A stretch of 64,000 nucleotides of DNA from Noviherbaspirillum sp. Root189 (lineage in GTDB: Bacteria > Pseudomonadota > Gammaproteobacteria > Burkholderiales > Burkholderiaceae_D), in the NCBI RefSeq assembly GCF_001428545.1, contig NZ_LMHZ01000033.1, positions 1-64,000 on the forward strand. The letters run 5' to 3'. The stretch's first letter is position 1; every line of letters starts with the position of its first letter. The notes below the pieces were generated by a model that saw only the letters and a program-made list of their open reading frames with translations, had not been told where the DNA came from and did not search any database. A program made the translations under genes and the position numbers. Positions 44,043 through 54,700 of this stretch are shown here, one piece after another.

Positions 44043-45367
44043 GGTCTTTCCTCTACAATATATACGGTAAACACCTCTCCGGAGCTCTGTTCGAAGTCTG
44101 CGATCTGCCGGATCAGGCGCTCGCTCAACACATGGTCTGCTGAAAGCAATAGTGAGCCGTCTTTGGTGACAATGTCGCGCGCCGTAACCATTCCAGGCTG
44201 CAACTCCGGAACGGATAGCGGCTTGCCCTGCATTGAATCTACACCAGTTACACCATTAATAACATCCAGAAACGCAGCGACCACAGCAGCATCGTATCGC
44301 TTGCCACGACTCTCGATGACCAGAGCGGCGGCCTGATCAGGTCGCAGAAAGCGTTGCGAAAGCGTGCCGATCTGTAGATTGTCATAATCGCTGGCAAGCG
44401 CAAGTACGCGCGCGCCGATGGGAATATCAAATCCGGATAAACGGTCCGGAAAACCTTCGCCGTCGAAGCGTTCCTGATGCGAGCGCACGATTTTTGCCGC
44501 GTCCCGCAAATCCTCAAGTGGCATTAGCAACTGTTCGCCGCGTACAGGATATTTACGATATTGTCCGAGATTATCACCATTCATCATGGATACGGGCATC
44601 GTCAGCAACGCATCTGAAAAGCCTATTTTGCCAATGTTATGCAACAACCCTGCAATGAAGACCTCTTGCGTTTCGCGAGCATCCAGTCCAACACGGACGG
44701 CGATTCTGCGTGCCAGATCTGCCACGCGGCGCGAATGGCCAGCGAGGTTGGCGCCGCGCATTTCAATTAGGTTTGAAAACACCTTGATTGACGTCAGAAA
44801 GCTGGTTTTAAGCTTTTCATTGGATGCCAGCAACTCATCGTGCAGTCGGTTGAGCGCTGCCGTACGCAACGCCACCTTATTTTCAAGACCGGCATTTAGG
44901 TTGCGCAACTCTTCGTTTTGCAACTGTGTCAACGTCTCAAGCCGCTGCTTTTCTTGCTCTAACGCTTTGCGCTCCAAAGCGTGACGCACTACGAGGAGAA
45001 TGTCGTTGTCATCCCAAGGCTTAGTGATATACCGATAAATTTCTCCGCGATTGATTGCCCCGATAATCAATTGAATGTCTGCATACCCGGTCAGCAGAAG
45101 GCGTAGCGTATCCGGCCAGCGTGCACGAACGCGTTCAAGGAATTGCGCACCATCCATTTCAGGCATGCGCATATCGGAAATGATCACGTCGACAGGTTGT
45201 GATTCCAGCACTTTCAATCCGGCGTGGCCACTTACCTCAGTGAGCACCTCGTATCCCTGCGGCCGGAACAAGCGCCGCAGTGACGACAGAATGTTGGGCT
45301 CGTCATCCACGCACAGAATTGTTACCGGACGTGCCCCTCCTCGCGGCACATTGTCGGAGCCGATCAT
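44039..45367 (-). CDS. Receiver protein with degenerate HD-GYP domain
   Basis: 442 residues: receiver (Asp in VIISDMRMPEM, KPW present), coiled coil, HD-GYP-like domain from about residue 190, and a C-terminal extension. The catalytic signature is damaged: HD is HN (AGLLHNIGKIGFSDALL), the HPxxG histidine is Tyr (YRKYPVRGEQLL), the HH pair is HQ (RSHQERFDGEGFP) and GYP is GFP. True HD-GYP enzymes hydrolyse c-di-GMP through a metal centre; this one has probably lost that activity and may instead bind a ligand or protein partner. It overlaps genes on both sides by four bases. Confidence 0.85.
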   Translation of the reverse strand: MIGSDNVPRGGARPVTILCVDDEPNILSSLRRLFRPQGYEVLTEVSGHAGLKVLESQPVDVIISDMRMPEMDGAQFLERVRARWPDTLRLLLTGYADIQLIIGAINRGEIYRYITKPWDDNDILLVVRHALERKALEQEKQRLETLTQLQNEELRNLNAGLENKVALRTAALNRLHDELLASNEKLKTSFLTSIKVFSNLIEMRGANLAGHSRRVADLARRIAVRVGLDARETQEVFIAGLLHNIGKIGFSDALLTMPVSMMNGDNLGQYRKYPVRGEQLLMPLEDLRDAAKIVRSHQERFDGEGFPDRLSGFDIPIGARVLALASDYDNLQIGTLSQRFLRPDQAAALVIESRGKRYDAAVVAAFLDVINGVTGVDSMQGKPLSVPELQPGMVTARDIVTKDGSLLLSADHVLSERLIRQIADFEQSSGEVFTVYIVEERP

Positions 45368-46398
45368 ATCCGCTGGTCCTTCTCTTCTTGATCCATTAGT
45401 TGATGCCGGATCGGGAGCGTGATACGAAAGGTAGTACCGCTATCCAACTCACTCTCGACCTCGATACGCCCAAAGTGCTTTTGAATGATGCCATAGGAAA
45501 GCGACAAGCCTAATCCGGTGCCGCTTCCGATTGGCTTCGTAGTGAAGAACGGATCGAAAATACGCGAAAGGATTTCTTTCGGGATCCCAGCACCCGTATC
45601 GGCGATTTCTATCCAGACATACTCACCGGCGGTGCCGGTACGAATTGTGATTTTGCCGCGCACGCTACCGATAGCATGGGCACCGTTGACAACGATATTC
45701 ATGATGACCTGATTGATCTGTGAAGGCAAACATTCAATTTCCGGAACGACGCCGTATTCCTTGACCACGTCGGCCTTGTACTTCACCTCGTTGCTGACGA
45801 TATTCAAAGTGGAATCGATTCCGTCATGGAGATTTGCCCACTGCCATTCCTGATTGGCGTCAACACGGGAAAAATCCTTCAAATCCTGGACAATCTTGCG
45901 TACACGGACAATCCCCTCCCTGGACTCGGCCATCAGTACCGGTATGTCTTCCATCAGAAAATCCAGATCAATACGCTCGCGCGTCGCCTTTGCTTTGGCG
46001 ACAGCCTCCGGCGACCCGATGCTCAGTTCGACATCCTCGTATACTTTCAACATTTCGAGCATGCTTGCGATGTAGTTTTCGAGAGTTCCGAAATTGGAAA
46101 ACACGTAACCGATCGGATTGTTGATCTCATGCGCGACACCAGCTGCAAGCTGGCCAATCGATGCGAGCTTTTCGGACTGTACCAGTTGTTCCTGCGCCAT
46201 CGACAATTTGGCATTCAGTTCTGTCAGCTCCGTATTGCGTCGCAACAGCTCCGCTTCTGCCTCTTCCCGTTTTCGGATGTCGTCTTCGAGACGTTCCTTG
46301 GCCTGCGCCAGTTGTGATGTACGTTTTGCCACTAGATCTTCCAGCTCGTCAAGGCGGGCTGCGTCCATCGACTCATGTGAGTGCGGTGTTGTATTCAT
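45364..46398 (-). CDS. Cytoplasmic sensor histidine kinase
   Basis: 344 residues without membrane segments. An N-terminal coiled coil (about 15-85) leads directly to the H-box ([20 protein letters not shown], phospho-accepting His) and a complete HATPase domain (N-box VNGAHA, G1 ADTGAGIP, F-box DPFFTTK, G2 [11 protein letters not shown]). There is no sensor domain, so the signal probably comes from a partner, perhaps the HDOD protein just upstream. The phosphoryl target is likely one of the two receivers encoded next. Confidence 0.88.
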   Translation of the reverse strand: MNTTPHSHESMDAARLDELEDLVAKRTSQLAQAKERLEDDIRKREEAEAELLRRNTELTELNAKLSMAQEQLVQSEKLASIGQLAAGVAHEINNPIGYVFSNFGTLENYIASMLEMLKVYEDVELSIGSPEAVAKAKATRERIDLDFLMEDIPVLMAESREGIVRVRKIVQDLKDFSRVDANQEWQWANLHDGIDSTLNIVSNEVKYKADVVKEYGVVPEIECLPSQINQVIMNIVVNGAHAIGSVRGKITIRTGTAGEYVWIEIADTGAGIPKEILSRIFDPFFTTKPIGSGTGLGLSLSYGIIQKHFGRIEVESELDSGTTFRITLPIRHQLMDQEEKDQRI

Positions 46399-46419
46399 TT
46401 CTCTATCTCGCTCATTGAT

Positions 46420-47262
46420 TCATGCAGCCAAAATCTGGCAGACCTCTTCGAATTCGGATTCCGTTTCACGGAACACACGCTGCAGCGCGGTGCGTTCAAT
46501 GTTCAGGCTGTTCCATGCATTTTCCGCAATGTGCGGGACCAAGTCATCTTCCTGTTCCCCAAGGTCGAGTGCATGCACGACTGCATTGGCGACATGCACG
46601 ACACTCGGGATGTCCCCCAGATCCTGCGCTAACGGAGCATGATGGTTGGCGATTGCCCGCTGGATCAAAGGTGGGAACTTCCAATGCTCTGCCAGCGCGC
46701 GTCCGACAGCGGTATGGTCTACCGCCAGCACGGCGCGCTCAGCGTCAAGCATGTAGCAGTCATTGGCTATTCGATGCAGCCTTGCTTGTTCGTACTGCTG
46801 CGGAAATCGCGTTACCAGAACCAGTTTTCCGATGTCATGCAACAGACCCGAAATAAATGCATAGTCCTGGTTCAAGTTCGACATGCGCGCCAGGCTTTTT
46901 GCACAAAGGGCGGTCCCAATCGCCTGCCGCCAGAACCCCTTGAAATTAAATGAAGTACCTTCTTTGGCACCAAAGTTGTCAATGACTGCTGCAGCGGTAA
47001 TCAGTGCACGCACGCTATCGAACCCCAAGACCGTGATTGCTTGCTGAATTGTCTTGACTTTCGACTGCAGACCATAAAAGGAAGAATTGGCGAGACGCAG
47101 CGTCTTGGCTGCCAGGGCCTGGTCGTGCGACACTTTGTCCGCCAGAACACTGATGCTGATGTCTTTCTGTTCAAAACTCTCGATCAGTTCCATCACGATC
47201 AACGGCAGGGATGGCAGGTCACGGACTTGTTTGACCACATCGGTGAGCGCAATAGCATTCAT
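46420..47262 (-). CDS. HDOD-domain signalling protein
   Basis: 280 residues starting at ATG 47262, which overlaps the previous stop. An HDOD domain fills most of it: VRDLPSLPLIVMELIESFEQ at the start, then LANSSFYGLQSKVKTIQQAI, and the HD-like segment SGLLHDIGKLVLVTRFPQQY. HDOD proteins are HD-superfamily relatives without demonstrated catalysis that often sit in chemosensory and c-di-GMP pathways. Its His-Asp pair is present here, while the neighbouring HD-GYP protein has lost its own. Confidence 0.85.
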   Translation of the reverse strand: MNAIALTDVVKQVRDLPSLPLIVMELIESFEQKDISISVLADKVSHDQALAAKTLRLANSSFYGLQSKVKTIQQAITVLGFDSVRALITAAAVIDNFGAKEGTSFNFKGFWRQAIGTALCAKSLARMSNLNQDYAFISGLLHDIGKLVLVTRFPQQYEQARLHRIANDCYMLDAERAVLAVDHTAVGRALAEHWKFPPLIQRAIANHHAPLAQDLGDIPSVVHVANAVVHALDLGEQEDDLVPHIAENAWNSLNIERTALQRVFRETESEFEEVCQILAA

Positions 47263-47576
47263 GCCACCTCTCCAAGCCGGTATTCCGTCACCCATTGCAA
47301 CAAAAAGCCACAGGCCCGATTGGTCGGACACTTCCTGAAAAGGGATACCAGTCGCTGTTGTACTCGCTCGCGCTCAGCCAATAGATCTGCTTCCGAGATC
47401 GCGTCGTTGACGACCTGTACTGAGTCGATCCCGCGTCGTCGCAAGGACGTTAAAAGCGCATCGGTAAGGACCGTATTTCTCGGCAACAGCACGTCTCCAT
47501 TACCGTGTAGGATATCTTCAAACAGGACCATGCCGGGAACGGTATTATCCAGGTCAAGTCTTAGGTATCTGTTCAT
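47259..47576 (-). CDS. Small protein resembling the N-terminal module of HD-GYP regulators
   Basis: 105 residues, soluble. The first part, LRLDLDNTVPGMVLFEDILH, then LLPRNTVLTDALLTSLRRRG with IDSVQVV, looks like the small beta-domain (DUF3391-like) found before HD-GYP domains and in HDOD clusters. The rest is helical with two cysteines. The resemblance is weak and no function is claimed. It overlaps the HDOD gene by ATGA and lies 45 bases after the ATPase gene. Confidence 0.6.
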   Translation of the reverse strand: MNRYLRLDLDNTVPGMVLFEDILHGNGDVLLPRNTVLTDALLTSLRRRGIDSVQVVNDAISEADLLAERERVQQRLVSLFRKCPTNRACGFLLQWVTEYRLGEVA

Positions 47577-47621
47577 TATTGCCTCATTTTCTGTCTCGTT
47601 GAATTGAAGGGCGGCATTTGC

Positions 47622-49853
47622 TCATTCCGGTCCCAACACCCGGAACACTTCTTCCAACGTAGTCCGGCCGCTTTGTACTTTTGCGAATGCGTCTTCACGC
47701 AGGGTAAGAAATCCACATTCGCGCGCATACTGCGTAATTTCTGTAATTGCCGCTTCCGTAGCAATCAGGTGACGCAGGTGACTGTCCGGCACAAGCACCT
47801 CGTAAAGGCCTATCCGGCCCTTGTACCCGGAGTGGTGACACGCTGGGCAGCCACGACCCTTGAAGGCTGATACGCTAGCCTTGGCGAATTGGCTGCCGAG
47901 GCGTGGAAGCAGTTCCTTGTCCGGCTCGACGGGTTCCCGGCAATTGCCACATATCTGTCGCACCAGGCGTTGTGCAATGATGGCTTCCAGTCCGGTCGCT
48001 ACAACGAATGGTTTAAGTCCCAAGTCAAACAGCCTTGAAATGGTAGCGATTGCCGAATTGGTGTGCAGCGTCGAAAAAACCTGATGGCCGGTGAGCGCGG
48101 CGTGAAACGCCACCTCGGCAGTTTCAAAATCGCGGATTTCGCCCACTAATAGCACGTCGGGATCCTGCCGCAGGATTGCACGCAGAATCAATGGAAAGGT
48201 AAGCCCGATTTTCTCGCGGACCAAAACCTGTCCGGCGGCATCAAGGTAGTATTCGACCGGATCCTCGATCGTGATGTAGTTCTTGTCTGACGTTGCATTG
48301 CTTTGCAACAGGCTGTAGAGCATTGTCGTTTTGCCGCTGCCCGTGGGCCCCGTCGCCAATATGATGCCTTGCGGCTTGTCGCTCGCATGGCGAATCTTCA
48401 AAAGGTCTGTTGCGCCGAAACCAAGTTCCTCGAGCCGCAGAACGGCAGCGTTACGGTCGAGGATACGCATCACAATCTTTTCGCCATTGATGGTCGGGAG
48501 CGTTGAAATCCTGAGATCGACCACGCGCTTCGGAGTCTTCACCGCAAGTCGTCCATCTTGCGGGCGCCGCCGCTCGGAGATATCGAGCTCGGCCATCACC
48601 TTGATGCGCGAAACGATTGACTGATGCATATTATGCGGAATCTGGATCTTGTCAATTAGTACACCGTCGATTCGCAAGCGCACCATGACGTTTTTTGCGC
48701 GTGGCTGAATATGGATGTCGGATGCCCCTAGTCGGATCGCTTCGGCCAGAATTGAATTGACGAGGCGGATAGCGGGCGGATCATCCGTTCCTTTCAACAA
48801 GTCTTCCAGTGACATTGAATCGATATCGTCTTCGATTACGATTTCGATGCCTTCATAGGGATCCTGCGACCCGAAGCTCGATTCAAGGTCCGCAATATCG
48901 GTGGCGCCGCTTTTATAGACATCGCGTATCTTGGCTTGAATCGCCGCGATTGATGCTAACACCGGCTCTACTTCCAGCCCGGTCACAAAGCGCAGATCTT
49001 GCAGCAGTCCCGCATCCAGAGGATCCGCCATTGCCAGTGTTAGGCGTTTGGCTTCGACCTTGAGAGGCGTAACCAATTGCCGTTGGCAAAGCGAGGCGGG
49101 CACGAGCGCTGCCACAGCGGGATCGACTGCAAACTCATTCAACGTCACCGTCTGGAGCATCAGTTCTTTGGCGAGCAAATTATGGATTGCCTTTTCGGCG
49201 GCCCAGCCGCGGTCGACAATCAACTTGATCATCGGATCCTTGCGCTGCGGGTTTTGCTGTAGCCGTGTCAATTCGTGCACTTGCTGGACACTCAGCAAGC
49301 CTTGCTTATTGAGCATCATGGCCAACTGGCTGCGGTTGGTAACACTAAATTTCGCGAGCCGTTCGATTTCGTCGGACTTGCTCCGGTTTTCGCGCGTCAA
49401 TGTATTGTTTTTCTGTTTCAGCTCATACTGTTCCAGTGCGAGCGCTACCGTAACGCGCAAATCGTCGTCGTTCCATGGCTTGAGGATAAATTTGTAGACA
49501 GCGCCTGTTTTCACCGCGCCGATCACCGCATTGACGTCCGCATGGCCGGTAAGCATGATGCGGATCGTATTGGGTTGAACAGCACGTGCCTGCCGCAGAA
49601 TTTCACCACCGTTCGTGCCGGGCATCATATAGTCGGTAATGACGACTTGAAAAGACTCATCGGCAAGCCGTCTTAGCGCATCGGCAGGATCCTGGCAACA
49701 AAGGATTTCATAGTTTTCCTGCCGAAATACTCGCCTTAATGCGGAAAGCACATTCGGCTCATCATCCACCAGCAATATCCGGTACCGTGATGTCCGCAAG
49801 GTATTGTTGCCCAACGGCGGCTGTTCGCCGGTAAAGAGATGGGCATAACTCAT
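47622..49853 (-). CDS. Receiver-fused GspE/PilB-type secretion or pilus ATPase
   Basis: 743 residues. Residues 25-145 are a receiver domain (LLVDDEPNVLSALRRVFRQE, Asp in VVITDYMMPGT, KPW). Then comes a GspE N-domain (about 170-330) and a full hexameric ATPase: Walker A ATGPTGSGKTTMLY, Walker B region DPDVLLVGEIRD, His box STLHTNSA, and the zinc tetracysteine CGNC...CPAC. The N-domain has a sequence (LNKQGLLSVQQVHELTRLQQ) faintly like the c-di-GMP-binding MshEN repeat. No pilin, PilC or secretin gene is nearby, so it must act with a machine encoded elsewhere. The fusion would let phosphorylation gate the motor. Confidence 0.88.
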   Translation of the reverse strand: MSYAHLFTGEQPPLGNNTLRTSRYRILLVDDEPNVLSALRRVFRQENYEILCCQDPADALRRLADESFQVVITDYMMPGTNGGEILRQARAVQPNTIRIMLTGHADVNAVIGAVKTGAVYKFILKPWNDDDLRVTVALALEQYELKQKNNTLTRENRSKSDEIERLAKFSVTNRSQLAMMLNKQGLLSVQQVHELTRLQQNPQRKDPMIKLIVDRGWAAEKAIHNLLAKELMLQTVTLNEFAVDPAVAALVPASLCQRQLVTPLKVEAKRLTLAMADPLDAGLLQDLRFVTGLEVEPVLASIAAIQAKIRDVYKSGATDIADLESSFGSQDPYEGIEIVIEDDIDSMSLEDLLKGTDDPPAIRLVNSILAEAIRLGASDIHIQPRAKNVMVRLRIDGVLIDKIQIPHNMHQSIVSRIKVMAELDISERRRPQDGRLAVKTPKRVVDLRISTLPTINGEKIVMRILDRNAAVLRLEELGFGATDLLKIRHASDKPQGIILATGPTGSGKTTMLYSLLQSNATSDKNYITIEDPVEYYLDAAGQVLVREKIGLTFPLILRAILRQDPDVLLVGEIRDFETAEVAFHAALTGHQVFSTLHTNSAIATISRLFDLGLKPFVVATGLEAIIAQRLVRQICGNCREPVEPDKELLPRLGSQFAKASVSAFKGRGCPACHHSGYKGRIGLYEVLVPDSHLRHLIATEAAITEITQYARECGFLTLREDAFAKVQSGRTTLEEVFRVLGPE

Positions 49854-51094
49854 GTTGCTCTTTCGTTATTGTTTATGGGGAAGTAAAGGAAAACCGTGCT
49901 GCCTTCTCCGACAGCCGTTTCGACGCTAATGCGCCCGCCATGGACATTCACGATATCGCGAGCAACCGTCAGGCCTAGTCCCATGCCCTGCCCGACATCG
50001 CGCGTCGTAAAAAAGGGATCGAAAATGCGCGGCAGGACTTCCTGCTTGATGCCGCAGCCGTTATCGCTGACCGCGACTCTCACTTCATTGCCGGCCATGT
50101 CGCTCATAATGCGGATGCACCCTCCTCCTGCACCAAGCGCCTGGCGCGCATTCAGCAACAGCGAAAACATGACTTGATTCATGCGGCTGAGGTCGCAGAC
50201 GATAGGGTGGAGCGGCTGCAGGTCAGTCTCAATCTGTATATTTCCCGGTAACTGGTCGCCCACTACTGCCGCGGCGGCCCGCACGGCATCATTGAGGTCA
50301 ACCGCCGCGGACGACCCACAGTCGATGCTTGCATAGGCCTTCAGGTTTTCCACTATCCGTGCAATGCGATCCGCACCAGTAATCGATTCGTCTACCAGAC
50401 CCGGGAAATCATCCAGAACGAAGTCGATGTCCTGCTGCTGCCAGAGCGAGTCAGCCTGCTCCTTATCCCCACGGCGGAAGGTGCGCAGCGTATTTTGCAT
50501 CTTGTCCAGATACGACGACGCTGTATTGAGATTACTGCGAATGAAACCCACCGGATTATTAATCTCATGTGCCATGCCTGCAGCTAGACTCCCCACTGAT
50601 GCCATTTTTTCCGATTGGTAAAGCTGACGCTGCGCTCGTTCGATCACCTCCACTTGCGCCTTGACGCGTTGTTCGAGCTGTGCGGCGAGTTCCCGGTATC
50701 GCGCCTCCGATTCCTGCAGGGCAGCATGCTTTTGCTGGAGCGTTTCGTGGTCGGCGTTGACGGCTTCGAGGTGCAGGTCCGCCGCCATTCGGTAACGATA
50801 CGCATTAGTCAACACCATTTCCAACCACCTTGTCGCGGCCTCTCCGTGCTGACGATGGATTTCCGGCACCACTAGACGGCCAATCACTTCGATCTCAATA
50901 GTGAGCGGCACTTCTGCCTGGTTCCCATTCACTTCCAGGCCAGAATCCAATATAGGGACGTCGTCGGCATCCACAATACGCCAGACGTCGCCGATAGTCC
51001 TTCTCAATGCAGCTTCAATTTTGATGCGAGGTATCGTATGCAAAAGCTCGGCAAGGCAGACCTCTCTGTCAAACCATGAAGAACGATTGTTCAT
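49850..51094 (-). CDS. Cytoplasmic histidine kinase next to the MglA-like GTPase
   Basis: 414 residues, no membrane helices. An N-terminal domain of about 110 residues (IPRIKIEAALRRTIGDVWRI) of unknown type precedes a coiled coil, the H-box (GSLAAGMAHEINNPVGFIRS) and an HATPase domain (N-box LLLNARQAL, G1 VSDNGCGIK, F-box DPFFTTRD, G2 GMGLGLTVARD). It overlaps the GTPase gene and the ATPase gene by ATGA, so the three are made together. The neighbouring receiver-ATPase is the obvious substrate candidate. Confidence 0.87.
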   Translation of the reverse strand: MNNRSSWFDREVCLAELLHTIPRIKIEAALRRTIGDVWRIVDADDVPILDSGLEVNGNQAEVPLTIEIEVIGRLVVPEIHRQHGEAATRWLEMVLTNAYRYRMAADLHLEAVNADHETLQQKHAALQESEARYRELAAQLEQRVKAQVEVIERAQRQLYQSEKMASVGSLAAGMAHEINNPVGFIRSNLNTASSYLDKMQNTLRTFRRGDKEQADSLWQQQDIDFVLDDFPGLVDESITGADRIARIVENLKAYASIDCGSSAAVDLNDAVRAAAAVVGDQLPGNIQIETDLQPLHPIVCDLSRMNQVMFSLLLNARQALGAGGGCIRIMSDMAGNEVRVAVSDNGCGIKQEVLPRIFDPFFTTRDVGQGMGLGLTVARDIVNVHGGRISVETAVGEGSTVFLYFPINNNERAT

Positions 51095-51741
51095 GGTCCT
51101 TCTCCTGCGACCGCAACGAAAGCCGCCCGCGAAAGGCCATGCACCGACTCCAGTGAAAACCTGTGGTCGAGTCGATCATGCACGCGCGCGAGCAGCGCAG
51201 TGAATGAATCAAGCACGCCGCCCCCCTCCAGTGCAGACGCAAAAAATAGTGGCCATGGCGCCTTGGCCCAACGCTCATGGATCTCCTGCTCGCTCAGGAT
51301 ATCGGGAAGATCGCGTTTATTGAACTGGACGATGAGTGGCAATGTGGCGAGATCTATCCCCAATGTATTGGCGTTGGCGATGAGGTTTTCAAACGATGCG
51401 CCGTTATTGACTGCCTGGCTACGCTGGGAGTCCGCAACAAAGATGACACCGTCAGCGCGAGAAAGCACGGCTTTGCGTGTTCCATCATGAGCGACCTGTC
51501 CTGGCACGGTAAACAGTTTGAATTTGACAAGAAGACCGGATGGCGCTTTAAAACCGACCGGTAGCAGGTCGAAAAATAGCGTTCGGTCACCTTCGGTTTC
51601 CAAGGTCATCATTTCGCCGATCAGGTCGGCCGACAACAGATCGTGCAAGCGCGTCAGATTAGTCGTCTTGCCGGACATGGCCGGGCCGTAGTAGACCAAT
51701 TTCACGGTCAGCCGCTTACGGTGTTCGTCAAATTCAGCCAT
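51091..51741 (-). CDS. MglA-like small Ras-type GTPase
   Basis: 216 residues starting at ATG 51741. It has the MglA fold motifs: P-loop VYYGPAMSGKTTNL, switch I region MTLETEGDRTLFFDLLP, the MglA-type switch II LFTVPGQVAHDGTRKAVLSR, VIFVADSQRSQ, and NKRD (IVQFNKRDLPDILSE). MglA proteins are polarity switches for gliding and type IV pilus motility. No MglB/roadblock GAP gene is seen in the window. Its position between c-di-GMP enzymes and a kinase/ATPase pair is unusual. I infer polar localisation or pilus control, not proven. Confidence 0.88.
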   Translation of the reverse strand: MAEFDEHRKRLTVKLVYYGPAMSGKTTNLTRLHDLLSADLIGEMMTLETEGDRTLFFDLLPVGFKAPSGLLVKFKLFTVPGQVAHDGTRKAVLSRADGVIFVADSQRSQAVNNGASFENLIANANTLGIDLATLPLIVQFNKRDLPDILSEQEIHERWAKAPWPLFFASALEGGGVLDSFTALLARVHDRLDHRFSLESVHGLSRAAFVAVAGEGP

Positions 51742-51769
51742 GTGGTTTAGCTCCAAGTGAAGACGGACA

Positions 51770-54700
51770 TTACGCAGATTCAGCGGGCGTCAAGGTAATG
51801 AGCGTGCCACGCGACTGTGTGCCTCTGCCCATGCTGCGCGAGACAACATCGAAACGTTTGCCATGCACTTCTGCGACGCATTTTTCACCTTCGGCGACGC
51901 CGCGGATCGCATGCAACACTTCTGGTACTATCTGCTCGGCTTCGCTGCCGAGTATCAAACCAACTCCCTTAAACAGGTTCTGCCCGGCGACATTGGTGAA
52001 GGCAATGATCTCGTCGTCGTCCAGTCCGATAATCGGCAGCGGTACATGTTGTAATGCTTCGCGCACGATATCGAGTGTGATTTCATCGTGCTGGATTTGC
52101 TGCTGCTGTTGCTTTAGCACCTCTTCCAGCTGTCGATTGGCTTGCGCCAACCCATAATTAGCCGTCCGCACTTCCAGGTCAAGGCGCCTGTTGTCGTCCG
52201 CCATCTCCTTGTGCTGGAATGCCTCGTCGATATGCGCCCGCAGCTGCGCGTCGTCCCAGGGTTTGGTGAGGAACTTGTAAATCGCTCCCTCATTTACCGC
52301 ATCTGTGACTGATTGCAGCTCGGTAAAGCCAGATAGTACAATGCGCACCGTTTCTGGATACAGGGTTTTCACCGCCCGAAGGAACTCGACCCCAGTCATG
52401 CCTGGCATGCGCTGGTCGGATACGATAACGTCCACCTCCGTCGTCGAGAGCAACTCCAACCCCTCCTTGCCACCGGGCGCTGTAAGTATCTGGTAACCGG
52501 CCCCGCGTAGCTGCCGCTTCAGTGCGCCAAGAATATTCGGCTCGTCGTCCACCAGCAGCAAGGTACGGGGACGTTTGTGCATGCGCAACAGGCGGTCTGG
52601 CAAGCGCGGCGCTTCGCGCAGCAGTGCCTCCATGTCACTTGGCGCCAGCGGCTTCGAAAATACGAAACCCTGTATTTCGTCGCACATGTTCCGTGACAAG
52701 AACTCGCATTGCGCTTCAGTTTCTACTCCTTCAGCGATGACCCGGATCCCAAGACTGTGCGCCATCGAAATGATGGCATCAGATATGGCGGCATCGTTCG
52801 ACTGCGGCGAAATCTTCTGAACGAACGACTGGTCAATCTTCAACACATTGATGGGAAACCGATTCAGATAGGCAAGGCTCGAGTAACCGGTACCGAAATC
52901 ATCGATTGATAAACTGACACCCAAGGCCCGAAGTTTGTTAAGGACGTCAACTGCGCGCTCCACATCGGTCATCACGATGCTTTCGGTAAACTCGAGGTCG
53001 AGATAATGTGCGGCGAGTCCGGTTTCCTTGAGTGTATTTGCGACCAGCCCAACAAGATCCGGTTGCGCGAATTGACGGACGGAGAGGTTAATGGCGACGC
53101 GCAAATCGCCCAGACCGGCGGATTGCCATTCTTTGATTTGCGCGCATGCCGTACGCAGCACCCATATACCAATCGGCAAGATCAATCCGGCCTCTTCTGC
53201 GAGGGCAATAAAACGGCCCGGTGGGACTAGGCCCAGTTCCGGGTGTTGCCACCGTAGCAGCACTTCCACGCCAACCATCCGACCTGAGCATAGGTCCACT
53301 TGCGGCTGGTAGTGCAGCAGGAACTCGGAGCGTTCCAACGCACCACGCAACGCAGTCTCGAGCTGCAGGCGCTCCTGGGCGCGCTCGTTCAACACTGGTG
53401 TATAGAACTGAAAATTATTGCGTCCAAGTTCCTTAGCCCGGTACATCGCAAGATCCGCATTCTCAATCAATGCTTCAGGATTACGTCCATCAGTCGGATA
53501 CACGGAAATGCCGGCACTGCAGCTTAGGAATAGTTCGTGGCCTTCGACGGCGATTGGTTCGGTAATCACTTCCATGATGCGATGCACGACTGCTGTTGTC
53601 AGATGTTCGCCGGCATGTTCCGGCAGAATCAACACAAATTCATCGCCACCCAGGCGTGCCACCGTATCGGACGTCCGTACAACGGATCGTAACCGTTCCG
53701 ATATCGTTTTGAGAAAAACGTCGCCCGCATGGTGACCGAAGCTGTCGTTGACGAACTTGAAACGGTCGAGATCAAGGAAGACGACCCACACCGCTTCCTC
53801 ATAGCGCACGGCATGTCCGATGGACTGATGCAGACTTTCACGCAACAGGTTGCGATTGGCCAGGCCCGTCAACGAATCATGGTTGGCTTGATATTCGAGT
53901 TCTTTTTCATAGCGCTTTTTTTCTGTAATATCGTAATGCGCCACAACAAAATGTCCCGCTTCGCCCGAGTTATCTCTAACGGGTGCGATATAAACCTCGG
54001 ACCAGAACGATTCGCCGTCTTTTCGGTAGGTCCGCAGAACGGTTTTTACCTCACGCATTTCTCTGACACCAGAAATAATTTCCTTTACACCAGCTTGATT
54101 GCGCTCTTTCCCCCAAAGTATGCTGCAACTGCGTCCAATGACTTCGGTAGCGGAAAACCCAGTCATCTTTTCGAAGGCCGGATTCGCATATTCGATTGGG
54201 TAGTCCGGGCCTATTGAGCTGGTGATGATGATTCCGTTGACGCAGGCTTCAATTGCGCGTTCTTGCAGTTGCAATGTTTGATTGGCTTGTGTCAACGCAG
54301 CAGTACGTTCCTGTACTATCTGCTGTACACGGGCGGATCGTGAAGTGAGCGCACGCATGTAGGCTGCCGCCAAAAGGCTACTTATGAGGCCACCGATAAG
54401 CATTAGCAAAGTACGGAAATAACTTTTTAGCGATGGCGAAGCTGAATCGGACACGACCATGTGCCATGGTTCTCCCGCAACCTCGAAGGTTTCTTCAATA
54501 CGTCCCGGCACGGGGCGGAAGATTCGCATGGCAGACGCGAACAACGCATGTTGACTTGCCATTGCGTCTTTTGCATGAAACGCGAGGTTTTCTTGATTGA
54601 CAATCGTGCCGGTATAAACGCGGATGTCGAATCCGGACACACCGAGCAGTTTTCGTTTAGCCAAGATCTTTTCCACTAATTCCGAACCGACAAGCGTGAT

